64,000 nucleotides of DNA from JASSUD01 sp031963045. Lineage in GTDB: Bacteria; Pseudomonadota; Gammaproteobacteria; Burkholderiales; Burkholderiaceae. The stretch lies in the NCBI GenBank assembly GCA_031963045.1, contig JASSUK010000004.1, forward strand, positions 38,347 to 102,346, in the 5' to 3' direction. This document shows, piece after piece, positions 8,281 through 16,067 of the stretch. The notes under the pieces are model-generated. The model had not been told where the DNA came from and did not search any database. It worked only from the letters and a program-made list of their open reading frames with translations. A program made the position numbers and the translations under genes. How positions within the stretch are numbered: position 1 is the stretch's first letter; each line of letters starts with the position of its first letter.

Positions 8281-8378
8281 ACTGATGTTACGCATATATT
8301 CAAGAAGACTGTGGTTTGCATGTTGGGGTTCCTTCGTCACCGCCAACCTACCGTTCTTTGCTTTTTCTTGTGGTTATG
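8281..8378. repeat. Family B repeat, truncated copy 1
   Basis: It begins with the family end actgatgttacgca, continues with tattcaagaagactgtggtt and the conserved gcatgttggggttccttcgt block, and stops near ttcttgtggtt. The other inverted end is missing. It lies at the 3' break of the Fic remnant. Confidence 0.8.
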
Positions 8379-8416
8379 GAAGGTTTGCCATCCGTATTTT
8401 GGCTCAGTGGAGCCCC

Positions 8417-8453
8417 CAAAAAAAACCTCGCCAGGCTTATCCCGGCGAGGTTT
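8417..8453 (-). terminator. Rho-independent terminator of pbpG
   Basis: Read on the minus strand, aaacctcgccgg and cctggcgaggttt arms are followed by a T8 run, 34 bp after the pbpG stop. Confidence 0.85.
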
Positions 8454-8486
8454 ATATCTATAGTGCTTGTACAGTAATTAAATAAT

Positions 8487-9767
8487 TTAATTCTGGCTCA
8501 CTAAAGTGGAGGTACTAGCTCTGTTATTGCCCGTTGCCGCATAAGTACTCTGCTTAGTTACCCATGTGCGGATACGTAGAGCATCAGCGAAGCGGGAGTA
8601 TTTTCCGCTTGAGTCAAGTAGCACCATGATTAAGGGGCGACCTGCTACCGTGGCCTGCATAACCAAGCACTCGCCTGCTTCGTTAATAAAGCCTGTTTTT
8701 TGCAAACCGATGGGGAAAGCAGTGATGCGCTTGATGAGTGCATTGCTGTTTTTGTAATGCAAGGTCTTTTGGCCGGTGAATACATTGTGGCTAGTATCCG
8801 TTGAGAATTTACGGACCAATGGGTATTGGTAGGCCATATTCACCATTTTTGCGAGATCCCGTGCACTCGATACATTATGACTCGTGAGCCCAGTTGGATC
8901 GACAAAATGGGTGTCATGCATCCCTAATGCCATTGCCTTTGCATTCATCGCGGCAACACATGCCGCTTTGCCACCTGGGTAGTAGTTTGCCAAGCTAGAG
9001 GCAGCACGGTTTTCAGAAGACATTAATGCGATATGCAGCATGTCTTCACGAGATAAACGAGAGCCTATGCTTAGGCGGGAATGGGTACCTTTTTGAAAAT
9101 CTCTATCTCCATTCGTTACCTGAAGCATATCGGTGAGCGACTGCTGCGCATCAAGCACGACCATGGCAGTCATTAACTTGCTAATAGAGGCGATAGGCAA
9201 TACTGCTCGTGAATTTTTATCGACAAGTAGCTCATTGGTCTCTTGATCGATCACATAGGCGACTGCTGAGTTTAACGCCAAGGCATCTGGCGTTTTATGC
9301 AACCCAAAAGCGCGTCCCTGCGAGAGGGGTCGAGCCCGAGCGGGGGTAAACATCACCTTTCGCATTCCCGACGATTTTTCTACCCCTTTTGTGCGCGCAT
9401 GCATAACAGGCCGGTGCACTCGCGCTGCCTTGGCTATTTTTCTGCCAGACTTACGCGCTTTTTTCTTTTTAGCACTCCCTTTCGCACCCCCTTTCTTTTT
9501 CTGTGCCACAGCAGTCTTTTTTGTCTGCTTTTTTTCACTGGCTTGGGCTGGTGAAGAGGTAGAAGGTGGGGCCGATGAGGTAGCAGGCAAGGTAAAAACA
9601 GGCTCCTTGGCCAATACCGGCGTAGCTGGGCCAAGCATCACGGTAAAAGCCAGCAGTGTACCCATACACCGCGTATAGATCCGTGTAGTGTAGTGTGCAA
9701 TCCATGGACGCACCCTAGCACCTCCGTATTGCGCATGCGCTTTGCGCTTTCCTTGGGCTGGATTCAT
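8487..9767 (-). CDS. pbpG: D-alanyl-D-alanine endopeptidase (PBP7-like)
   Basis: PbpG hydrolyses peptide cross-links in periplasmic murein. The three penicillin-binding motifs are present: SISK (Ser194, Lys197), SEN (Ser251) and KTG (Lys357). A hydrophobic segment near residues 35-53 (MGTLLAFTVMLGPATPVLA) acts as signal peptide, followed by a long Lys/Ala-rich basic linker of about 75 residues before the catalytic domain. The annotated ATG overlaps the stop of a small upstream ORF (ATGA), which suggests coupling. An internal Met nearer the signal sequence (residue 35) is an alternative start. Confidence 0.93.
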   Translation of the reverse strand: MNPAQGKRKAHAQYGGARVRPWIAHYTTRIYTRCMGTLLAFTVMLGPATPVLAKEPVFTLPATSSAPPSTSSPAQASEKKQTKKTAVAQKKKGGAKGSAKKKKARKSGRKIAKAARVHRPVMHARTKGVEKSSGMRKVMFTPARARPLSQGRAFGLHKTPDALALNSAVAYVIDQETNELLVDKNSRAVLPIASISKLMTAMVVLDAQQSLTDMLQVTNGDRDFQKGTHSRLSIGSRLSREDMLHIALMSSENRAASSLANYYPGGKAACVAAMNAKAMALGMHDTHFVDPTGLTSHNVSSARDLAKMVNMAYQYPLVRKFSTDTSHNVFTGQKTLHYKNSNALIKRITAFPIGLQKTGFINEAGECLVMQATVAGRPLIMVLLDSSGKYSRFADALRIRTWVTKQSTYAATGNNRASTSTLVSQN

Positions 9768-9940
9768 TTTTTCTTCACTAAGTTAAAAAAGCTATGCCCA
9801 TTTTTTACACTCGGGCTCACAAAGCCAAAAAACAACTTGCCATACAGCAAGCATAGAAGCACTGTGAGAAGCGAAGCGCTTAAAAACAGAAATCTTGTTG
9901 CAAAATACGTACTCTCAGAGAGAAGTTTGGTTTCTGACAT
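9764..9940 (-). CDS. Possible small single-pass membrane protein
   Basis: This frame of 58 codons begins MSETKLLSES and contains one hydrophobic helix (FLFLSASLLTVLLCLLYG) and a basic tail (LVKKK). It starts 16 bp after the ruvC stop, and its stop overlaps the pbpG ATG by 4 bp (ATGA), as for coupled genes. No clear ribosome site is visible, and I know no family for it. The frame extends further upstream, overlapping ruvC. Confidence 0.4.
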   Translation of the reverse strand: MSETKLLSESTYFATRFLFLSASLLTVLLCLLYGKLFFGFVSPSVKNGHSFFNLVKKK

Positions 9941-9956
9941 GCTTTTGAACGGATTC

Positions 9957-10442
9957 TTACAGCCCGATTCCGACACCTGCTTTTGTATGGGTATGGCACA
10001 GCGCCACCGCCAAAGCATCTGCAGCATCGCTTCCTGGCAGCCCATCGAGATGTAAAAGTCGCGCTACCATTTCTTGTACCTGTATTTTGCTGGCATGTCC
10101 GTAGCCAACCACGGCCTTTTTAAGTTGTAGAGCCGTGTATTCATGCACAGAAAGCCCACCAGCAACAAGCCCACAGAGCGCAGCTCCGCGGGCTTGGCCT
10201 AAAAGCAAAGTGGATTGAGGGTTAACATTGACAAATACTTTTTCGATCGCTGCTTCATCAGGTTGATACTGCTCGATTAAGGTCGCGAGACTAGTAAAAA
10301 TCACTTTCAAGCGCTCAGCCAGAGACTGATGCGCGGAAGTTTTAATCACCCCGCTAGCTAGGTAATGCGTCTGTCGGCCTACACATTGGATGACTCCAAA
10401 GCCCGTCGCACGCAAACCGGGATCAATCCCGATAATTTTCAT
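9957..10442 (-). CDS. ruvC: Holliday junction resolvase RuvC
   Basis: RuvC is the dimeric endonuclease that cuts four-way junctions after RuvAB branch migration. MKIIGIDPGLRATGFGVI carries catalytic Asp7, AIEKVFVNVNPQSTLLLGQA carries the second acidic residue, and GSDAADALAVALCH carries the C-terminal acidic pair. At 161 residues it is slightly shorter than the usual 173-180. Its start overlaps the end of uvrB by 20 bp. In Burkholderia ruvC normally precedes ruvA and ruvB; these are not here. Confidence 0.93.
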   Translation of the reverse strand: MKIIGIDPGLRATGFGVIQCVGRQTHYLASGVIKTSAHQSLAERLKVIFTSLATLIEQYQPDEAAIEKVFVNVNPQSTLLLGQARGAALCGLVAGGLSVHEYTALQLKKAVVGYGHASKIQVQEMVARLLHLDGLPGSDAADALAVALCHTHTKAGVGIGL

Positions 10443-12624
10443 CCGTCACGCCCTCCACGCTAGCGCCAAAAATGCGCGCTTTTAGCGCAGTGAGTTGGTC
10501 ACGTACTTGTGCTGCTTTTTCAAATTCTAAGTTTTTCGAATGATCCGCCATTTGTTTTTCAAGCTGTTTGAGCGCTTTGGCGAGCTGCTTTTCATTCATG
10601 GATTCAAAATGCGCTTGATCTGCTGCCCGTATTTGATCTGCTTTATATTGAGTACGCGCATCCTGAACATTGTATACGCCATCGATAATATCTTTAATCC
10701 GCTTGACCACGCCTGTTGGCGTAATGCCATGCTCTAGATTATGCGCTTGCTGTTTAACTCGGCGACGGTTCGTCTCGGCTATGGCTCGCTTCATAGAGTC
10801 TGTCTGCTTATCCGCATACAAAATCGCTCGCCCATGGACATTACGAGCAGCACGACCAATTGTTTGAATTAAAGAGCGCTCTGCACGCAAAAAACCTTCT
10901 TTATCAGCATCGAAAATAGCCACTAAAGACACTTCTGGAATATCTAACCCTTCGCGCAGCAAATTAATACCTACTAATACATCAAATGCGCCTAAACGCA
11001 AATCTCGAATAATCTCTACACGCTCTACGGTATCAATATCACTATGCACATAGCGTACTTTCACTCCATGTTCGGCGAGAAATTCGGTAAGTTGCTCGGC
11101 CATGCGTTTGGTCAGTACGGTAATGAGTACCCGTTCCCTTACTTCGACCCGTTTATGAATTTCATTTAATACATCATCCACTTGGGTGCGCGCGGGACGA
11201 ACCTCAATTTCAGGATCCACCAACCCAGTTGGGCGCACCACCTGCTCGACGACTTGGCTGGTTATACCTTGCTCATACGCAGCGGGTGTAGCAGAGACAA
11301 AAATGACTTGGCGCACCTTTTGCTCAAATTCAGCAAATTTTAAAGGTCGATTATCTAATGCACAGGGCAAGCGGAAGCCGTAGTTGACCAGATTTTCTTT
11401 ACGCGCGCGATCCCCGTTATACATCCCATTGAGCTGCCCAATTAGTACATGGGATTCATCCAAGCACATCAATGCATCAGCAGGTAAATAGTCTATTAGC
11501 GTAGGAGGCGGCTCTCCGGGAAGGGCACCGGACAGATGGCGAGAATAATTTTCAATCCCTTTGCAAAACCCAAGCTCCTGGAGCATTTCTAGATCAAAAC
11601 GTGTGCGTTGTTCTAAGCGCTGTGCTTCAACCAGTTTGCCGTCTGCGTGGAAGTATTCCAGGCGTTCGCGCAATTCATCTTTAATGGCATCTATCGCCCT
11701 TAAAACCGTATCGCGCGGAGTTACGTAATGTGAAGAAGGGTATACCGTAAAGCGAGTAAGGCTGTGCTCGACTCGCCCGGTCAGCGGATCAAATAAATAC
11801 AATGCATCGATTTCATCGTCAAAAAGCTCAATACGTACTGCGCGCTGGGCATGCTCAGCAGGAAAAACATCAATAGTTTCCCCACGCACTCGAAAGGTTC
11901 CGCGCTGGAAATCCATATCGTTGCGGGTATATTGCATGGTAATAAGCTGCGCGATGACTTCACGATGCGGCAGTTTGTCACCCACCCGCATCGTTAAAAT
12001 CATGCGGTGGTATTCGCTTGGATTGCCTATCCCGTAAATAGCAGAAACCGTGGCTACAATCACCACATCGCGTCGCTCGAGCAGGCTCTTTGTCGCTGAG
12101 AGACGCATTTGCTCAATATGTTCATTGATCGAGGAATCTTTCTCAATAAACACATCGCGGTGAGGAACATACGCTTCAGGTTGGTAGTAATCGTAATACG
12201 ATACAAAATACTCTACTGCGTTGCGCGGAAAAAATTCCCTAAATTCAGAATACAGCTGGGCCGCGAGCGTTTTATTTGGCGCAAATACAATGGCAGGCCG
12301 ACCCAGGCGGGCGATTACATTGGCCATCGTATAGGTTTTGCCTGAACCCGTTACCCCAAGCAGCGTTTGAAAAGATAAACCTTCTTGCACGCCCTCCACC
12401 AACTGCGCAATAGCGGTAGGCTGGTCACCGGCAGGCTCATAGAGTTGGTAAAGTTCATAGGGTGAATCGGGAAAACGGACAAATCGGCTTTCATCTTGCT
12501 TAGCCTCTCCTTCCAAACCGCTGTGTTGGGAAGGAGGCAAATCATCTTCGGCCGGCCCATATGCGCTTGCAGCGGACTCTTGACGGGTTTGGTTATCGGA
12601 TTGCTTCACTGCTTTTCGACGCAT
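10423..12624 (-). CDS. uvrB: Excinuclease ABC subunit B
   Basis: UvrB is the damage-verifying helicase-like subunit of nucleotide excision repair. The Walker A GVTGSGKT, the beta-hairpin region SYYDYYQPEAYVP, DESH (motif II), QTIGRAARN (motif VI) and the C-terminal UVR domain LEKQMADHSKNLEFEKAAQV are all present. The frame is open to 12771 (782 aa), but family members have about 670-700 residues. The upstream part runs into a small family A repeat remnant, so I start at the ATG at 12624 (733 aa). An even later start is possible. It is divergent from the aminotransferase gene, as in Burkholderia, and overlaps ruvC. Confidence 0.95.
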   Translation of the reverse strand: MRRKAVKQSDNQTRQESAASAYGPAEDDLPPSQHSGLEGEAKQDESRFVRFPDSPYELYQLYEPAGDQPTAIAQLVEGVQEGLSFQTLLGVTGSGKTYTMANVIARLGRPAIVFAPNKTLAAQLYSEFREFFPRNAVEYFVSYYDYYQPEAYVPHRDVFIEKDSSINEHIEQMRLSATKSLLERRDVVIVATVSAIYGIGNPSEYHRMILTMRVGDKLPHREVIAQLITMQYTRNDMDFQRGTFRVRGETIDVFPAEHAQRAVRIELFDDEIDALYLFDPLTGRVEHSLTRFTVYPSSHYVTPRDTVLRAIDAIKDELRERLEYFHADGKLVEAQRLEQRTRFDLEMLQELGFCKGIENYSRHLSGALPGEPPPTLIDYLPADALMCLDESHVLIGQLNGMYNGDRARKENLVNYGFRLPCALDNRPLKFAEFEQKVRQVIFVSATPAAYEQGITSQVVEQVVRPTGLVDPEIEVRPARTQVDDVLNEIHKRVEVRERVLITVLTKRMAEQLTEFLAEHGVKVRYVHSDIDTVERVEIIRDLRLGAFDVLVGINLLREGLDIPEVSLVAIFDADKEGFLRAERSLIQTIGRAARNVHGRAILYADKQTDSMKRAIAETNRRRVKQQAHNLEHGITPTGVVKRIKDIIDGVYNVQDARTQYKADQIRAADQAHFESMNEKQLAKALKQLEKQMADHSKNLEFEKAAQVRDQLTALKARIFGASVEGVTDENYRD

Positions 12625-12756
12625 AGTAGCTTCAACTTGATTAGGATAACGCTCTAGATTGTGGTTTATATGCACCTGCTTTTCACACCACTGTACATTA
12701 AGCTCTAAAATCACGTTTTTTTTTGAGAATTGCCTCGGCATTTCCAATGGCCTCAC

Positions 12757-12786
12757 AGGGCGTGTCCTCAATGGAGGGCATACCCT
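12757..12786. repeat. Internally deleted family A repeat (30 bp)
   Basis: agggcgtgtcctcaat joined to ggagggcataccct equals the two family A ends with the middle of about 110 bp missing. It sits in the divergent uvrB/aminotransferase promoter region. Confidence 0.6.
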
Positions 12787-12867
12787 ACCAAAACCTGCAA
12801 TTTTAGAGAGCCTTTACCTGAAAATGCAGTTTCCTTTTTTATTTACCTTTTGTCTTTAGAGCTCATC

Positions 12868-14109
12868 ATGACTTCCCACTCTTTTTTCACCGATCTCGAA
12901 CTAGCGCCTGGCGACCCTATTCTAGGGCTGAACGAGGCTTTTCAAGCGGATACGCGCACGGGCAAAGTGAATTTGGGTATCGGAGTCTATACGAATGAGC
13001 AAGGGCGCCTTCCTATATTAAAAGCCGTGCAGCAGGCTGAGCTAGAACAAGTGCAAGCAGCGCTGCCACGTGGATATCTCCCTATCCAAGGCACGCAAGC
13101 GTACACGCAAGCGGTGCAAGCGCTTGTTTTTGGAGAACATTCCCGCCCTCGTCAAAACGGTTGCATTACCACGGTACAAACACTGGGTGGAACCGGTGCA
13201 TTAAGAGTCGGAGCTGATTTCTTTAAGCGCATGTTTTACTCTGCACTCCCTGCCACTAGCGCTGCTTCCGCCAAACCACGCGTAGCGATTAGCACGCCGA
13301 GCTGGGAAAACCATCGTGCTATTTTTGAAGCGGTAGGCTTTGAAGTAATAGACTACCCTTATTACGATGCTAAAAACCATTGCGTCGATATCGAAGGACT
13401 TATTCGCGCCTTTGAAAGCTATGCGCCTGGCACCCTAGTATTGTTACATGCCTGCTGCCATAACCCTACCGGCGTAGATCTGAGCAAAGAGCAATGGCTG
13501 CGCATTATCAGTACTTTGCAAGCGCGCCAACTGGTCCCCTTCTTAGATATGGCCTATCAAGGTTTTAGTGCAGATCTCGATACCGATGCCCAAGCCATAC
13601 GCCTATGCGCTGAAGCGGGCCTGCCTACATGGGTAGCCAACTCCTTCTCCAAAACCTTTTCATTGTATGGCGAGCGCGTTGGAGCGTTGTCTATTGTAAC
13701 GAATAGCCCAGATGAAGCTGCACGCGTGCTCTCGCAGGTTAAACAAGTCATCCGCAGCAACTACTCCAACCCGCCTACACACGGTGCTGCGTTAGTCTCC
13801 CGCATATTGACCACACCTGCCTTGCGCACGCTTTGGGAAGAAGAGCTCACCGAAATGCGCGAACGTATTCACAGCATGCGCCACGCGCTGGTAGATGCCC
13901 TCAAGCAACTTGGCGTATCGCACGATTTTGATTTTGTACGACGTCAGTGTGGGATGTTTTCTTATTCTGGGCTGAGTGGTGCACAAGTAGATCGCCTGCG
14001 CGAAGCATTTGGATTTTATGCGGTACGCACAGGGCGCATTTGCATTGCTGCGTTAAATACTAGCAATATTGAACGCGTTGCCGTGGGTATTGCGTCTGTT
14101 TTAGTTTAA
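12868..14109 (+). CDS. Aromatic/aspartate amino acid aminotransferase (PLP, class I)
   Basis: This PLP enzyme interconverts aromatic amino acids or aspartate with their keto acids. Family segments are VNLGIGVYTNEQGRLPIL, LLHACCHNPTGVDL, FLDMAYQGF and SFSKTFSLYGERVGAL with the Schiff-base Lys262. At 413 residues it is close to the normal 397-400. I start at MTSHSFFTDLELAPGDPI; the frame is open further upstream to 12730, but those codons overlap the uvrB upstream region and a repeat. TyrB and AspC cannot be separated by sequence reading. A terminator follows at 14226. Confidence 0.92.
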   Translation: MTSHSFFTDLELAPGDPILGLNEAFQADTRTGKVNLGIGVYTNEQGRLPILKAVQQAELEQVQAALPRGYLPIQGTQAYTQAVQALVFGEHSRPRQNGCITTVQTLGGTGALRVGADFFKRMFYSALPATSAASAKPRVAISTPSWENHRAIFEAVGFEVIDYPYYDAKNHCVDIEGLIRAFESYAPGTLVLLHACCHNPTGVDLSKEQWLRIISTLQARQLVPFLDMAYQGFSADLDTDAQAIRLCAEAGLPTWVANSFSKTFSLYGERVGALSIVTNSPDEAARVLSQVKQVIRSNYSNPPTHGAALVSRILTTPALRTLWEEELTEMRERIHSMRHALVDALKQLGVSHDFDFVRRQCGMFSYSGLSGAQVDRLREAFGFYAVRTGRICIAALNTSNIERVAVGIASVLV

Positions 14110-14154
14110 TCTCTGAGCCGGGATAAGGAACGCCCCCCATTCGCTCTAAGTGGG

Positions 14155-14178
14155 CGAAAAACTGCTCGTGTAAGCGAA
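14155..14178 (-). other. Orphan perfect hrpII/PIP box on the minus strand
   Basis: CGAA-N16-CGAA on the plus strand reads TTCGC-N15-TTCGC on the minus strand, a perfect match to the HrpB/HrpX box. It points into the 3' end of the aminotransferase gene, and no gene starts downstream on that strand. One or two such matches are expected by chance in 64 kb. Confidence 0.3.
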
Positions 14179-14225
14179 GCAACATGCAAGGAGATAGCCA
14201 GATAGACGACTGGCTCTTCTACAAT

Positions 14226-14266
14226 AAGCACTGCTGGTTTATGTATGAACCGCAGTGCTTTTTTTA
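14226..14266 (+). terminator. Rho-independent terminator after the aminotransferase gene
   Basis: Arms aagcactgc and gcagtgctt with a loop of about 17 nt are followed by a run of T. It lies about 117 bp past the stop codon; the gap between holds the orphan box. Confidence 0.8.
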
Positions 14267-14291
14267 CAGCATTTTTTATTGTATGTAACCT

Positions 14292-14520
14292 ACTGATGTT
14301 ACGCATATTGTAGAACGGCGAATTGTTGATAGGCTGAGCGCAAAGATTAAAAGTGGGTGGTATGCATGTTGGGGTTCGTGCCTCACCACCAACCTACCGA
14401 GATGGCTATGAAAAGGGTTCTATCAAACGCTACCAACCACAAGAAAAGCAAAGAACGGTAGGTTGGTGGTGAGGCACGAACCCCAACCACTGTCTTTTTG
14501 AATACCTGCGTAACATCGGT
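14292..14520. repeat. Family B repeat, full-length copy 2
   Basis: The 229-bp element has the ends actgatgttacgca and tgcgtaacatcggt. Inside, the blocks gcatgttggggttcgtgcct and gaggcacgaaccccaac face each other, so it can fold into a long hairpin. It fills the gap directly upstream of the CesT-type chaperone gene and may supply or disrupt its promoter. Confidence 0.9.
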
Positions 14521-14543
14521 AACCTATTTTAAATCACACAAAC

Positions 14544-14999
14544 ATGAGTGCTGAACGCTACGAAGAATTATTGCTGGACCTCTGCGAAGTAGTGGGTTTT
14601 GGTAATCCACAGTACGTGCTCGAGACGCGCTCCATGGAGGTAGAGGGGTTCGATGTACAGTTTGAGCATTTTGAAGAAGATGAGCATGCTATTTATTTAA
14701 ATTTTCACTATGGCACGGTCACAGCTGGACGTACCTTGGTGGTTTTTCGGCTTATGCTAGAAGCCAATCTGATGATTTATGCGCAAGATCAAGCGCAGCT
14801 TGGCGTGGATGCAGAAAGCGGTGGCGCCATTTTAATCGTGCGCGTGATTATGTCAGATGAAGTGAATGGAGCGTGGCTGGCTGATTTATTAGGCCACTAT
14901 ACAGAGCATGGCCGCTATTGGAAAAAAAATATTTTCGAAGCTAGCGATCAAATGTTTGAAAATATTGCCTCTGGGCAGTTTATGTGGATTCAGGCTTGA
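14544..14999 (+). CDS. CesT/Tir-type type III secretion chaperone
   Basis: This acidic 151-residue protein begins MSAERYEELLLDLCEVVGF. It has the alternating strand pattern of class I chaperones (FDVQFEHFEEDEHAIYLNFH, then MLEANLM) and a C-terminal helix. These proteins bind the N-terminal part of effectors in the cytoplasm and deliver them to the secretion ATPase. The candidate clients are the 1285-residue protein 1.1 kb downstream or the 173-residue protein between them; pairing is inference. No hrpII-like box precedes it, because a family B repeat occupies that space. It ends at a strong terminator. Confidence 0.7.
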   Translation: MSAERYEELLLDLCEVVGFGNPQYVLETRSMEVEGFDVQFEHFEEDEHAIYLNFHYGTVTAGRTLVVFRLMLEANLMIYAQDQAQLGVDAESGGAILIVRVIMSDEVNGAWLADLLGHYTEHGRYWKKNIFEASDQMFENIASGQFMWIQA

Positions 15000-15018
15000 A
15001 TGGTTTTATAATATTCTT

Positions 15019-15066
15019 TACATGCAAAAAAAACGCTAGTTTATTTTTTAGCGTTTTTTTGCATGT
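15019..15066. terminator. Bidirectional terminator between chaperone and 173-aa gene
   Basis: acatgcaaaaaaaacgcta and tagcgtttttttgcatgt form a long perfect stem with A and T runs on both sides. It serves both convergent genes, the chaperone on the plus strand and the 173-residue gene on the minus strand. Confidence 0.85.
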
Positions 15067-15197
15067 ATAGAAAGTACCGCCCTATTTCACTAGTGATACT
15101 ATATAAATTTATACCCTGCACCCTAATTTTATATTTATTTACAATACCACCGTTTCGCATTAAAAAAATGATTATTTTTTTTAAATTACTTCATTTT

Positions 15198-15719
15198 TCA
15201 CTTAGTTAGATGGACCATAGCTTTAGATCCTTGCTCAATTAAATTCAACTGCGAAATGAGAAAATCCAACATCGTCTTATCTATTCCCTCACGCATTTTT
15301 ATTTCTTTTTTTAAATTATGCAGCGCTTTCTCATCTTCAGCGCTTAAAAGAAGAGATCTTTTTGGATCACTATTTATATTCGTTATTTCTTTCAGCAATT
15401 CTTCTGGGCCCATTTCCCCACTTCTAAATTTATTCGTGAGTTCATTTAACTTGCCTGCCAATGTAGGCTGACTGTTTGCATGCGAAACATTTTGACTTGA
15501 AGCCACTTGATTACTATGGATACGCTGGCCAGTAGCATTACGAACTTGCAACGGCTTCCTGTCATGTACTGGAGTAGTATCGTTTGGCAATCCAGCCAGG
15601 CAACCTGTAGAATGTCTCCTTTGAAGCCGCGGCTTAGTGCCAGCTGGAGTCGGCGTGTTACTAGCACCATGAGGATTGACTGTACTGGTACTACTACTTA
15701 TGTTAGGTTTATCAAACAT
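15198..15719 (-). CDS. Candidate type III effector, unknown family (173 aa)
   Basis: The N-terminal 90 residues are Ser/Thr/Asn/Pro-rich and likely disordered (MFDKPNISSSTST), typical of type III signals. The C-terminal 85 residues are predicted helical and charged (LAGKLNELTNKFRSGEMG, EEDEKALHNLKKEIKMR-like). No known domain is visible. I start at the ATG at 15719 because GGGAG is well spaced; a GTG two codons upstream is the alternative. A perfect hrpII/PIP box lies 123 bp upstream. Its first residues, MFDK, are also those of the HopX-type protein, possibly by chance. Confidence 0.65.
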   Translation of the reverse strand: MFDKPNISSSTSTVNPHGASNTPTPAGTKPRLQRRHSTGCLAGLPNDTTPVHDRKPLQVRNATGQRIHSNQVASSQNVSHANSQPTLAGKLNELTNKFRSGEMGPEELLKEITNINSDPKRSLLLSAEDEKALHNLKKEIKMREGIDKTMLDFLISQLNLIEQGSKAMVHLTK

Positions 15720-15803
15720 CTTCACTCTCCCTAGAATAAATTATCATGCTTTATCCCATTTCTATTTCACACGGTTCAAAACCGCTATACATGGATATAT
15801 AGA

Positions 15804-15865
15804 GTTATACGTAAATGCATGGCACACCTCTATACTAAAAGCGAAAATTTGATTTCTTTTGCGAA
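15804..15865 (-). promoter_or_regulatory. Perfect hrpII/PIP box and -10 for the 173-aa gene
   Basis: On the minus strand TTCGC-N15-TTCGC spans 15865-15841 exactly, and TATAAC(T) at 15809 lies about 32 bp after it. This is the HrpB/HrpX target architecture. Confidence 0.8.
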
Positions 15866-15964
15866 AAGCCAAGCCATTATTTAAAAAGTATGGATCTGAT
15901 ATCTATTACCACCTCAAATTAACTATACAAAAACCGTAAAAAATATTCATCCGCACACAGTAAA

Positions 15965-16028
15965 TTCGCTACTCCACCCCTATTTTCGTTTTACCACACT
16001 AACCACCCTGCAATATTAAAGACAATAT
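15965..16028 (+). promoter_or_regulatory. Perfect hrpII box and -10 for the 1285-aa gene
   Basis: TTCGC at 15965 and TTCGT at 15985 give TTCG-N16-TTCG with no mismatch. CAATAT at 16023 fits YANNNT about 33 bp downstream. With the divergent box at 15842-15865, the 340-bp gap between the two genes is a two-way Hrp promoter region. Confidence 0.8.
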
Positions 16029-16067
16029 CGTCATAGATTTATTTCTGCCACTCGGCTATCTCGGTGT

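Noticed and set aside
8240..8485. The rest of the 136-codon ORF after the Fic segment
   Set aside because: It reads through a family B repeat and the pbpG terminator.
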